A DNA stretch of 64,000 nucleotides, from the NCBI GenBank assembly GCA_963788145.1, contig CAWBFQ010000006.1, positions 620,001-684,000 of the forward strand, read 5' to 3'. Position numbers and translations under genes: made by a program. The notes under the pieces were generated by a model. That model did no database searches, was not told the DNA's origin, and saw only the letters and a list, made by a program, of their open reading frames with translations. This document shows positions 1 to 8,816 of this stretch, piece after piece. Numbering within the stretch: the stretch's first letter is position 1; each line of letters begins with the position of its first letter. This DNA comes from UTCFX2 sp963788145. GTDB lineage: Bacteria > Chloroflexota > Anaerolineae > Anaerolineales > UBA4823.

Positions 1-882
1 TTTTGTGACAAATTGTGATATGGACAGACTTGTCACTTCAGAACGCATCCTATACAATATCCACTCAATCAACCCCCCAAGACTGGCCCAGGTTATGCTG
101 GCTAAAAAAATGAACATCGAAAAAGCATAACCAATGGGAGGGATGCCCCAAGCAAAAATAGCTGTCATCAATGAATGTCCGAATACTAATCTGGAAAACG
201 GTAAAAACCATGGAATGTCGACTTTGGATTGTTGGAAAACGATACTCGCCCAGGGGAGCCAGGAAATTAAACCTATCCCAAAAGCAATGGTGATGGCTTT
301 CAACGAGTTTGGGTGCCTGATCCAGGCAAAAAGAAATAATGCCGGGAGGAAAAGAATGGCTGTATTGTGGCCCCAAAGCATCAAGCCAATGGTAACTGCT
401 AATCCAAGCCAATTTCCTTTAATAATAGAAAGGATACAAAATAGAAATAGCAAAGAAAAAACGGCGTATATCTTGCTGTCCTGCGCCATCCATAGCTGAT
501 AAGGAAGAAACGCGACGACTATCAGCGCGGCGGTTTGCTGTTTTGGGGTCAGGTGGAAGGCTTTGACCACCTGATGAAATAAGATTAAAATGGCGATACT
601 CGCGAGTACCGAAATTATCCTGGCTGAAAACTCGTTCGAGCCAAATAAGCGGGTAATAAACCAAAGAAAAATGTACCAGGTTGGAGGATTCAGATCCGCC
701 GTTAAACCCCTCACCATCTCAAATAATCCAAGCCGGGTCATCACTAAATTGAAGGCTTCATCATACCAGAGGCTTCCGATTGAAAACCCCTGAACTCTCA
801 AGACAGATCCAGTAGCAAATATTAGCGGTATCCAGATGGACAAAGGAAAATATTGCTTTATAACCAAATTAATGTTTTTCAC
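1..882 (-). CDS. GT39-type membrane glycosyltransferase, partial (3' end beyond window)
   Basis: Translating the minus strand gives an uninterrupted frame of about 294 codons that leaves the window at base 1, so no stop codon is present. I place the start at the GTG at 882-880 because AAGGA lies 5-6 nt upstream. An in-frame ATG at 942-940 would add 20 residues but has no visible ribosome site. The protein opens with a basic stretch and a hydrophobic helix, then a WYDEAFN motif (Asp41/Glu42), which matches the acidic pair in the first external loop of PMT/ArnT-type (GT39/GT83) enzymes. At least six further hydrophobic segments follow. Such enzymes move a sugar from a polyprenyl-phosphate donor outside the membrane. 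It is the last visible gene of the CDP-sugar operon, 146 bp after the HAD gene. The family call is firm; donor and acceptor are unknown. Confidence 0.75.
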   Translation of the reverse strand, partial: MKNINLVIKQYFPLSIWIPLIFATGSVLRVQGFSIGSLWYDEAFNLVMTRLGLFEMVRGLTADLNPPTWYIFLWFITRLFGSNEFSARIISVLASIAILILFHQVVKAFHLTPKQQTAALIVVAFLPYQLWMAQDSKIYAVFSLLFLFCILSIIKGNWLGLAVTIGLMLWGHNTAILFLPALFLFAWIRHPNSLKAITIAFGIGLISWLPWASIVFQQSKVDIPWFLPFSRLVFGHSLMTAIFAWGIPPIGYAFSMFIFLASITWASLGGLIEWILYRMRSEVTSLSISQFVTK

Positions 883-1028
883 TACGATCCTTTTAATTGG
901 TTTTGGAAATCTTGCAGCTTTGCCGTAATTCAGCTTAAGCATAATCCAGAAGATTTGGCGGAGACTTACAATTTTGTTTGTCGAGAGGGGTAAATTTGTG
1001 TATTGGCTTTAAGCAACCGCCCCCATTT

Positions 1029-1694
1029 TCATCCTTCCCCAACCAGTGGATTACATTGAGATAAATCCGAACATATTCGAAATATTGGAAATTTTCCTTG
1101 ATCGTCTATTTGAAAACTCTTCTTTCTGTAAATAAATGCTATTTCACTTTCGTAAGCTGCCTCAGCATCTTCTATTAAGTCTCCAATCGCTACGGTTTTC
1201 TTTTTTATCAGATGATATTCTTCCAATAAATAATCAAAGGCCTGTACTTTTTTTCGGAATGGATGCCCAGGCAAGTCTGGAGACATGAAGGTAATGAAGC
1301 TAGTTGCGATACCAAGAGCATTCAAAATCAGTTTTGTGGGTTGGGCTGGTTTGTTTGTTACACCATAACATTGGCAGCCAGATTTTTTGATGAATTCGAG
1401 AAACGGGAGGACGTCATCATAAATTCTGGTTTTTTGCCATCCCCATGTGTCATAAGCTGTTCGGAACAGTGTGACATATTCCAGGATATCACTTTCTAAA
1501 GCTGTGGGGAGCATGGTTCGGAACATTTCCTTGATGGGAGGTCCGATATGTGGTTTGATATCCGGTACAGACTTGTTTGGGAAGGATAACGCCCATACAT
1601 GTTCAAAAGCAGCCTGTATCCCTTCTGAAGAGTCGACTAGAGTCCCATCCAGATCAAAGATAAAATTTTCGAACCCCATCTGATTACTCTCCAC
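1029..1694 (-). CDS. HAD-superfamily phosphatase (phosphoglycolate phosphatase-like)
   Basis: This 221-residue protein has the HAD signatures in order: DLDGTLVD near residue 14 (nucleophile Asp and acid/base Asp), the motif II Thr in GVTNKP, a motif III Lys in FRKK, and GDLIEDAEAA as motif IV for Mg binding. The alpha-helical cap between motifs I and II makes it a subclass I enzyme like Gph. The start overlaps the 3' end of the ThDP-enzyme gene by 11 nt, so the two are translationally coupled in the sugar operon. Inference: it may dephosphorylate a sugar phosphate for this pathway or clear a by-product. The substrate cannot be read from the sequence. Confidence 0.85.
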   Translation of the reverse strand: MESNQMGFENFIFDLDGTLVDSSEGIQAAFEHVWALSFPNKSVPDIKPHIGPPIKEMFRTMLPTALESDILEYVTLFRTAYDTWGWQKTRIYDDVLPFLEFIKKSGCQCYGVTNKPAQPTKLILNALGIATSFITFMSPDLPGHPFRKKVQAFDYLLEEYHLIKKKTVAIGDLIEDAEAAYESEIAFIYRKKSFQIDDQGKFPIFRICSDLSQCNPLVGEG

Positions 1695-3505
1695 CTGGGA
1701 TTGGCTTAATGAATAAATTATCGGCCAGTTCTTGTCTATCTAGAAAAGGAAACATATCTTCCAGTGGTACAGACACAATTTTCCCGTCTGGCAGTTGTCT
1801 TGAACTCATCCGAGGTTCGAATTGTTGCTCTGGGTCGAGCATCACTTCACAGAGGAAAGGCCCGGAACTCTCCAATATCTCCTTGATCTTCTGACCAAAA
1901 TCAGGACAGTTTAAACGAATTCCAGGGATGCCATAAGCGGCAGCGACTTTTGAATAATCCGGAAAGGATACGCCGCTAGTAGGACTTTCGCCTGAATAGC
2001 GTTTGAAGAAATTTCGTTGTGTTGTCCGGATCGAAAGATACCCGTTATTATTCAGGACGAATATTTTCACCGGAAGCTGATTATGATATATCGTCTGAAG
2101 TTCCTGAATATTCAATTGAATGCTGCCGTCGCCAGCCAGGCACACTACCCGTTTTCCGTTGCAGGCTATCACTGCGCCAATTGCGGCCGGTAGATCGTAC
2201 CCCATCTGTGCTGTGCCGGAGTTGCTGAATAAGCGTTGCCCATTCTTGAGATTTGCTGCCTGGAAGGTAACAATTGTCGCTGTTGCGTTCCCGCAAACAA
2301 TCACATCATGCTCATCCAGCTGATTAAATAAGACTTCGATGAAATGATAAGGGTTTATCCAACCAGAATATTTCCGCTGATGGGGTAACACGGTGGGATA
2401 TTTGCGCAACCCCTCCTTAGACCAGGACAACCATTCCCGATGAAGACCAGGTTGATGTTCGGATTGATTCAACAGAGTGTTGAAGGATTCGATGAACACT
2501 TTAAGATCGCAGTGCACAGGCATATCCGGTATAACCGTTGGCTTGCTTAACTCGGCTTGATCAATATCGACCTGGATCTTGAAAGCTTCACGAGCGAAAT
2601 AATTCCAGTTGTAGCTTACCTGGCGTATGTTTAGACGGCTACCCAGAATCAAGAGCAGATCGGCATTTTGCACACAAAAATTTCCGGCGCGTGTGCCGAT
2701 TGTCCCCGGTCTCCCGCAGAAGAGGGGATGGTCTGATGAGATCAGATCGTGTGTCCATGCAGTCGTTACTGGGATTCCAAGTTTCTCGATAATTTCCAGA
2801 AATATATCGATCACCCCTGCAATCCTGATACCCGAACCAGCCAGGATGACAGGCCGTTTTGAGGCTTTAATTCGCTCCAAAATCTCCTGGCATTGGGCGG
2901 TCAAGAGATTGGCGTCCCAATTCATAACAAGGCCTTCGCCTTCTGGAGAAAATGCGACTAACTCATTCGGATTGATCTGTGCACCTTGAATATCCATAGG
3001 GATATCCAACCAACACGGTCCTGGACGACCTGTTGTTGCTAAGAAGAGCGCTTTTTCGAGATGATATCGAATATTCGATGGACTAGTTACTTGGATTGCA
3101 TACTTGGTGATCCCTTTTACCATCTCGATAATATTAGCTTCTTGATCGCCCAGTTGTCTTAAGCCAGGGATGTCGTATGAGGTGACACACGTCTCTTGTT
3201 TCACCTGTCCTGAGATAACGAGTAAAGGAATGGAATCCGTCCAGGCTCCCAAGATACCAGTTAACGTGTTCGTTCCTCCGGGGCCAGTAGTGACATTCAA
3301 TACGCCGATCCGCCCAGTGATCCTGGCATATCCTTCCGCGGCAATGGCACAGGCTTGCTCATGATGGTTGTAGATCACTTGAATTCCAGGGTGATGTGCT
3401 ATCAGAGTCGTTTAAGTGCATTGCCCCGCCGCCAGTAAGCATGAACACATGCTTCACACTCTGCCTGAATAGGTAGTCTGCTACATAGTTAGACAATTTC
3501 AGCAT
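1684..3505 (-). CDS. ThDP-dependent acetolactate-synthase-like enzyme, frameshifted near its N-terminus
   Basis: The main frame (1684-3378) gives 564 residues of a thiamine-diphosphate enzyme: NHHEQA with the cofactor-activating Glu, a central domain, and the C-terminal ThDP motif GDGS to NNNGY. The true start is upstream, at the ATG 3505-3503 with AAGGA 6 nt before it. That segment encodes a typical family N-terminus (KLSNYVADYL, then GGGAMHLNDS) but shifts frame around 3403-3409 (one extra base or two missing); without the shift it would run straight into IYNHHEQA. Full length would be about 605 residues, normal for the IlvB/YerE superfamily. Beside CDP-3,6-dideoxyhexose genes the best-known precedent is YerE, which adds a two-carbon unit to CDP-4-keto-3,6-dideoxyglucose to form yersiniose. 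A generic role in O-antigen sugar synthesis is the fallback. Confidence 0.8.
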
Positions 3506-3533
3506 AGGTAATCCTTGATGAAACCAATCGTAG

Positions 3534-4728
3534 TTATAGAGAGTACACCTGGTTTTTTAAACCCATTGCTTTGATTTGCTCAATGATCATTTGAGAATGT
3601 AAGGTGGTCGTGATCAATATAGGAATATTTGGGATTTTATACAAACTTTCGGGAGGTTTTACTACAATACCGTTGATAGATTTTCCATGATTGATTGGGT
3701 TGCCATCCACGAAACACTCAATTTCTGCCTGACCCAATGATGTGTAAACAAGTAACTTTAGCGCTAAAGCGCCAGTGCCCCATACGACGAGGTTTTTGTT
3801 GTTTTCCAAAATCCGGTTTATTTTTTCGCCGAATTCATAAATCATCCAATTGGAGTCGGATACATATTCTCTAATAGATTGAATCAGTTCAACATCGGGA
3901 ATTATGGATATTGTAGATGGAGGCTTAACTATAGCTTTTTCCGCAAATATGAAAATTGTTGGATAAGGTTTATCTTTGGCAGAAAGAATAATCTTTGACA
4001 ACTCGGTCAATGGTTTAAAATTGTTGATGCTCAGCAGATTCTGTAAACATCTTATGGAGAAATGATTGATGTGTTCTTGGTTGAACTCTTGAAATGGAGA
4101 TGAATTGTAGTTCCTGTAATTCATTGCATCAGGGGTCTCTACATACAATAATCCATCTGGTCCCAATATTCTGTGGATATTGGATAATGCATTTTGGAGG
4201 TTATACACATGTTCCAACACGTGAGAAAGGATAACTAAATCACAGAATTCTAATTGCGTGGGTAATTGATCAAGTGAACCTTGTAGACCGACAACCCCTT
4301 CGATATTGTTAACATTACGCGTGCATTTTGGGGATGGATCCACTCCAACTAAATTCGAAAACCCTAATTCGCTAAGGCTTTTTAGAAGTCCTCCATTGCC
4401 ACATCCGATATCCACAATTCTGGCTATTCGTGAGACGATAATATCTGCAATTATTTGAGCAGTGTCAGATAAGCGCTGTTCGTCCCATGGAGTTATTCCC
4501 CCGCTTGTTGAAACAGTATTATCCTCATATTTCAGAGTCTAGTTCATAATACGTATCAAACAAGCCTTGATCTGCTTTTATATCTGCGAATACGAAGCCA
4601 CAATCTGAGCAACAGACGACATCATACTTAGATGGGAAAGGACTGTTATCAAATGATAAGAAGCGAGTTTGATGAACAACGACGCCTTCTAAGCAGCCAC
4701 AAATGGGACAACTTCGATTAAGACCCAT
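3534..4728 (-). CDS. Zinc-binding sugar C-methyltransferase (NovU/TylCIII type), frameshifted
   Basis: Two adjacent reading frames rebuild one methyltransferase of about 397 residues. The first (4728-4525) carries the N-terminal zinc module: CPIC and a CSDCGFVF knuckle. The second (to 3534) has the SAM-binding motif DIGCGNGG, a Methyltransf_23-like core, and a C-terminal Rossmann-like lobe with WGTGALALKLL. The frames meet near 4527-4535; the joined sequence through the break (LDS, then YEDNTV) reads as ordinary family sequence up to IVDIGCG. This three-part architecture is typical of C-methyltransferases acting next to a keto group of nucleotide-linked deoxysugars. The start overlaps the upstream SDR gene by 11 nt. 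Whether the break is real or a base error is unresolved. Confidence 0.8.
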
Positions 4729-5786
4729 ATCTATCTACCTTTTTTTGCCATTCCATTGTTTTTACGATGGATTTCTCTATCGAAGTATAGATAGATAAAT
4801 TCAGCGCCTTCTCAGCTTTAATGACTGCAGGCGTATAACGTTCTGGCAATTTATTAGAAGATGCTTTCGTTAGAATTTTCACTGCTGGAGGGATATTCAG
4901 ACAATGCGCAACCTGATTCGCAATTTCTTCGATGGAATAACTTTCATGTGAACCTACATTGTACGCATTCCCGCTTTTACCTTTAAACAAAATTGTCCAT
5001 AACCATATCGCCAAATCCGCCGCATACAGATAAGATCGATAAGGTGTGCCATCGCCTTTGACGATGATTGGGCCGCCCTCTCAGTGCATCTTGGATGAAG
5101 TTGCCGATTGCAAAGTGAGCGTCGAGCGGCAAGTATGGGCCGACAAATGCGAAGCAGCGTGCAATTTTTGTTTGAAAGCCATACTGATGCGAATAAAGGG
5201 TGCATAGTAATTCAGCGGTGCGTTTGCCCAACCCGTAGGCAGAACCCGGATTCATCGGGTCTGGAGATCCAGGATAATCTTCTGCGATATGGGTCATCTC
5301 AGGTGGTTGTTTGCCATAAATTGCCCCGGAACTAGTCAGTAGGAATTTTTGGGTCCCGCACGATGCTGCGAAATCTAATGCCCGGCGAGTACCTTGAATA
5401 ATCGTGTCGAGCATGATTAACGGTTGTTCCGAGTTTAGTCTTGCACTAGATTCTGTCGCTGCATGGATCATATAATGAAATGTTCCAGATGGATAAACAA
5501 AATCTCGGATATCACCCTGGTAAAGGTGAACTGTGGGATGGGCTGCAAGATGAGGGGCTTTTATTTGGAATGCGAGAGGTGAACGGGTTAATACGACAGA
5601 GTGACAGCCTAAATTGAGGCGCTCGTTAGCCCAGATGAAGCTTTCTAATATCCAGCACCCAAAGAACCCTGTCCCACCGGTGATGAAGATGCGCTCTCCG
5701 CGCATCTCTTCCCACAACTCGCGTGTGTGATCCAGGACGTGATCCAGGTCTGCGGCCAGGGGATTATCGGGCTTTTTCATTCCCAC
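4718..5786 (-). CDS. SDR-family NAD-dependent sugar epimerase/4-ketoreductase, frameshifted
   Basis: The first part (5786 to about 5075) is an extended SDR. It has a GGTGFFG nucleotide-binding turn after a 33-residue N-terminal extension, the catalytic Tyr-Lys in YGLGK, and SSGAIYG upstream. The frame then breaks in a G/C run near 5073-5082 (apparently one extra G) and continues to 4718 with GNAYNVGSHESYSIEEIA, a standard SDR substrate-binding region. The joined product is about 355 residues, in the family range. It sits between the flavin reductase and the C-methyltransferase. The likely job is reduction or epimerisation at C4 of the CDP-keto-deoxysugar, as RfbJ, Tyv or YerF do. The exact reaction cannot be fixed. 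Confidence 0.8.
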
Positions 5787-6484
5787 GCATCAATATGGAT
5801 ATGATCGATCGAGACTCGTCGATCTGTTAATGAACGACTGAGGGAGTGAAGCATATCGGGAGGTCCGGAGAGATAATAGTGGGTTTCCCCCGGATTAAAA
5901 AGCGCATCCCAGATCGGGTCCAGATGCACCCGCCCGGCGATCATATCGGGGTCGCTTCCAATATGCTCGACAAAGTTGATCACCTGCAACTTGGGACAAC
6001 GCGTTACGCTTGTTCCGATTAAAGGGCGGTAAATCAGCAAGTCTGGGCTGCGCGCCCCATAACCCAAGGTGATCCGATCTGGATAATCTTTGGTGAGGCT
6101 GGAAATAAAGCCAGTGAAGGCTGTGATCCCGGTTCCGCCAGCTAACAGGCAAATCTCATTCCCACCCCGAATAGTAAATTCGCCAAACGGCAGGTTAACC
6201 CAGACCGGGTGTTGGGTGGATATTTCCGCCTCCATCCGGCTGGTAAATCTGCCTTTTACGGCATAGGTGATGCGCAAATGATCACGTTCAGTGGGCGGGC
6301 TGGCGATGGAGAATGGACGCGAATCAGGCCAATAATCGCCAGGTTGGTATTCATCCAGCGCGAGATGCAAAAACTGTCCTGGTTGGAAGCGCGGCAGGGA
6401 TCGTTCGGGTTTCAATAAGAGACTATAGACCCGTTCGCCGTGGTCTATTTTTTCCTGAACGGTGCAGCGCAACTTCTGGGGCAT
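5777..6484 (-). CDS. FAD/NAD(P)H ferredoxin-reductase-type oxidoreductase (E3-like, lacks the 2Fe-2S domain)
   Basis: The 235 residues cover only the flavin and pyridine-nucleotide domains of the ferredoxin-NADP reductase family: a beta-barrel with RPFSIASP (the RxYS-like flavin motif), GGTGITAF for the nucleotide, and SGPPDM near the C-terminus. The gene follows rfbH directly (TGATG, one shared base), where E3 (AscD/DdhD/RfbI) is expected; E3 feeds electrons to the E1 dehydrase during C3 deoxygenation. Known E3 proteins are about 330 residues with an N-terminal plant-type ferredoxin domain. No cysteine-rich module is present here, and the coupled start leaves no room for one. Electrons may pass directly to the E1 cluster or through a separate ferredoxin. 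Confidence 0.8.
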   Translation of the reverse strand: MPQKLRCTVQEKIDHGERVYSLLLKPERSLPRFQPGQFLHLALDEYQPGDYWPDSRPFSIASPPTERDHLRITYAVKGRFTSRMEAEISTQHPVWVNLPFGEFTIRGGNEICLLAGGTGITAFTGFISSLTKDYPDRITLGYGARSPDLLIYRPLIGTSVTRCPKLQVINFVEHIGSDPDMIAGRVHLDPIWDALFNPGETHYYLSGPPDMLHSLSRSLTDRRVSIDHIHIDAWE

Positions 6485-7809
6485 CAGGTTCCCCGCTCTC
6501 CTTTGTCAAAAAACCGTTTGAAAATTAGCTCGATATACGAGAGTTGGGCTTCATCGATGCCAGGGTAAACACCGATAAAGAACGTGTTTTCCATAATGAT
6601 GTCTGTGTTTGTCAGTGGGCCAACCACCCGGCAGTCGATATCCATAAAGGCAGGCTGACGGAGCAAGTTTCCCGCGAACAAGTTGCGTGTTTCGATCCGG
6701 TTAGCTTCAAGGAAACGGGTCAGATCATTGCGTTTGAACCCGGCTTGCGGGCGAACAGTGATCACAAATCCAAACCAGGCTGGGTCTGTATTCGGGATGG
6801 CATGCGGGAGAATCAACCAATCCTGATAGGGTTCCAGGATGGCATACAATTTGCGGAAATTCGATTTTCGATGGGAGATGAAATCTACCAGTTTCCCCAT
6901 CTGGGCCACACCGATTGCTGCTTGCATATCGGTTACTTTTAAATTATAGCCAATATGGCTGTAAACGTATTTGTGATCATATCCGTAAGGCAAGTTGCCA
7001 AATTGTTGACTGAAACGCTTTCCGCAAGTGTTGTTTTCGCCGCCTGCACAATAGCAATCCCTTCCCCAATCACGAATGGACCGGACGATTCGCCCCAGGA
7101 GATCGTCGTCTGTGAGCACGCAGCCACCTTCGCCCATCGTAATGTGATGGGCCGGGTAGAATGAAACGGTTGCCAAATGGCCAAATGTGCCGGTGAGTTT
7201 GTCCTGGTAGCGCGAGCCCAACGCGTCGCAGTTGTCCTCGATTACCCAGAGCTGGTGTTCTTCCGCAAGTCGCATAACCGTCCCCAGGTCGAAAGGCGCA
7301 CCCATTGTATGCGCCATCATGATGGCTCGGGTTTTTGAACTGACAGCTTCTTTGATACGCTCGGATATGGCAGTGTAGTCGCCCAGGTTGACGTCAACAA
7401 AAACCGGCTTCAGGTGATTCTGAACAATTGGCGCCACTGTTGTTGGAAATCCTGCTGCAACCGTAATGATTTCGTCGCCCGGTTTCAACCGCCGATCTCC
7501 CAGCTTGGGTGAAGTCAGCGCCGTCAGTGCTACCAGATTGGCAGAAGAGCCTGAATTGACCAGAAAGGCATTATTCAGATTAAAAAACTCAGCAAAATCC
7601 GCTTCGAATTGGTCAGCATAACGGTGGGCTGTGAGGAAAAAGTCCAAACTGGCATCCACCAGATTGATCAATTCGTCCGCGTCAAAAACTCTCCCGGCGT
7701 AATGCACCACGTCCAGACCGGGGTTGAAAGACCGACCAGAAAACCTCTCTTTATGATACGCTTCCACCAGTTTCAGAATTTCAGCCCGAAGCTCTTTGCC
7801 ATCTCCCAT
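6484..7809 (-). CDS. rfbH: CDP-4-dehydro-6-deoxyglucose 3-dehydrase (E1), PMP and 2Fe-2S enzyme
   Basis: 441 residues, the size of RfbH/AscC/DdhC. It has the aminotransferase fold, but the usual Schiff-base Lys is replaced by His in SFYPAHHITMGEGG (His221/222). This is the hallmark of E1, which uses PMP rather than PLP. Candidate cluster ligands are Cys194 and the DCYC-to-NTC segment (Cys252, 254, 262). With an NADH reductase it removes the C3 hydroxyl of CDP-4-keto-6-deoxyglucose to give CDP-4-keto-3,6-dideoxyglucose. It lies 2 nt after rfbG and overlaps the reductase gene by one base, so the pathway order is kept in the operon. Confidence 0.95.
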   Translation of the reverse strand: MGDGKELRAEILKLVEAYHKERFSGRSFNPGLDVVHYAGRVFDADELINLVDASLDFFLTAHRYADQFEADFAEFFNLNNAFLVNSGSSANLVALTALTSPKLGDRRLKPGDEIITVAAGFPTTVAPIVQNHLKPVFVDVNLGDYTAISERIKEAVSSKTRAIMMAHTMGAPFDLGTVMRLAEEHQLWVIEDNCDALGSRYQDKLTGTFGHLATVSFYPAHHITMGEGGCVLTDDDLLGRIVRSIRDWGRDCYCAGGENNTCGKRFSQQFGNLPYGYDHKYVYSHIGYNLKVTDMQAAIGVAQMGKLVDFISHRKSNFRKLYAILEPYQDWLILPHAIPNTDPAWFGFVITVRPQAGFKRNDLTRFLEANRIETRNLFAGNLLRQPAFMDIDCRVVGPLTNTDIIMENTFFIGVYPGIDEAQLSYIELIFKRFFDKGERGT

Positions 7810-7811
7810 AT

Positions 7812-8816
7812 TTACCCCAATGTTTGAGTCGCTCCGGAGGTAAAAAATTTTTCATACCAGGCGATTGTATTCTTTAAGCCTTCTTCCAACGTAAAGTGCG
7901 GTTTCCATCCCAACGTCTGGCGTGCCTTACTGGCATCCAGATATTGGTGACGAATTTCGTTATTAGCCTCATTAAAAATCTCGGGCTGAAGGTTAGCGCC
8001 CATAATTTTCAAAATGAGATGCACCAGGTCGATAACCTTAATCGGGCTTTCATTTGAAAAATTGAAGGCTTGGCCTTTCAGCTCCGGATGAACAGCTAAC
8101 TTCTCTGCCAACAAAAAATATGCGGCTACACCGTCCTCTACAAAAAAATAATCGCGAGTGTAGTTTCCATCCGAGCGAATGATTGGCCGTTGCCCACGGG
8201 TTACAGAACGGATGGTGCCAGGGATAATTCTGTTCCAATTGAGATCGCCGCCGCCATAGAAATTACCGCAGCGTGTGATCGCGACAGGCAGGTTATAACT
8301 AACCGCATAGGTATGTGCGATCAAATCGGCGCACGATTTACTCACATCGTAGGGATGCTGCCCGGCGAGCGGGATGTTTTCATTGTATGGTAAATCTTCC
8401 TGGTCGCCATATGCTTTGTCTGAAGAGGCGATCACGATTTGCTTGACGCGCGGGCTGCGTCGGCAAGCTTCGAGCAGATTCCATGTCCCGCCAATATTTG
8501 ATTCGAATGTTGAGATTGGGTTGAGATTGGCAATGGTCACGATGGTTTGGGCCGCCAAGTGAAACACAGTGTTTATCTCATATTCCCCCAGGATCCGTTC
8601 GAGCAGCGCGCGGTCGCGCAAATCCCCTCTTACTACTTTGATCTGCTCAATCCAATGTGAACGTACGATTTCGCTTTGCGGTACCCAGTCTCTAATCAGG
8701 CAAACCACATCTGCGCCTGCATTGACCAGACGTTGAACGAGCCAGCTTCCAACCAGGCCAGTTCCACCGGTGACAAAAGTGCGTCGATCTAACCAGAAGG
8801 TGGGTGTCAGTTCCAT
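7812..8816 (-). CDS. rfbG: CDP-glucose 4,6-dehydratase
   Basis: I start at the ATG at 8816 (MELTPTFW), which has GGAAG just upstream. A longer frame to 8888 would run 82 nt into rfbF and add unrelated residues. The 334-residue protein is an extended SDR with TGGTGLVGSW for NAD binding, SSDKAYGDQ (Ser/Asp/Lys active-site region), and the catalytic Tyr-Lys in HPYDVSKSCAD. It converts CDP-glucose to CDP-4-keto-6-deoxyglucose, the second step of CDP-dideoxysugar synthesis. It overlaps the 3' end of rfbF by 10 nt and precedes rfbH by 2 nt. Confidence 0.93.
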   Translation of the reverse strand: MELTPTFWLDRRTFVTGGTGLVGSWLVQRLVNAGADVVCLIRDWVPQSEIVRSHWIEQIKVVRGDLRDRALLERILGEYEINTVFHLAAQTIVTIANLNPISTFESNIGGTWNLLEACRRSPRVKQIVIASSDKAYGDQEDLPYNENIPLAGQHPYDVSKSCADLIAHTYAVSYNLPVAITRCGNFYGGGDLNWNRIIPGTIRSVTRGQRPIIRSDGNYTRDYFFVEDGVAAYFLLAEKLAVHPELKGQAFNFSNESPIKVIDLVHLILKIMGANLQPEIFNEANNEIRHQYLDASKARQTLGWKPHFTLEEGLKNTIAWYEKFFTSGATQTLG

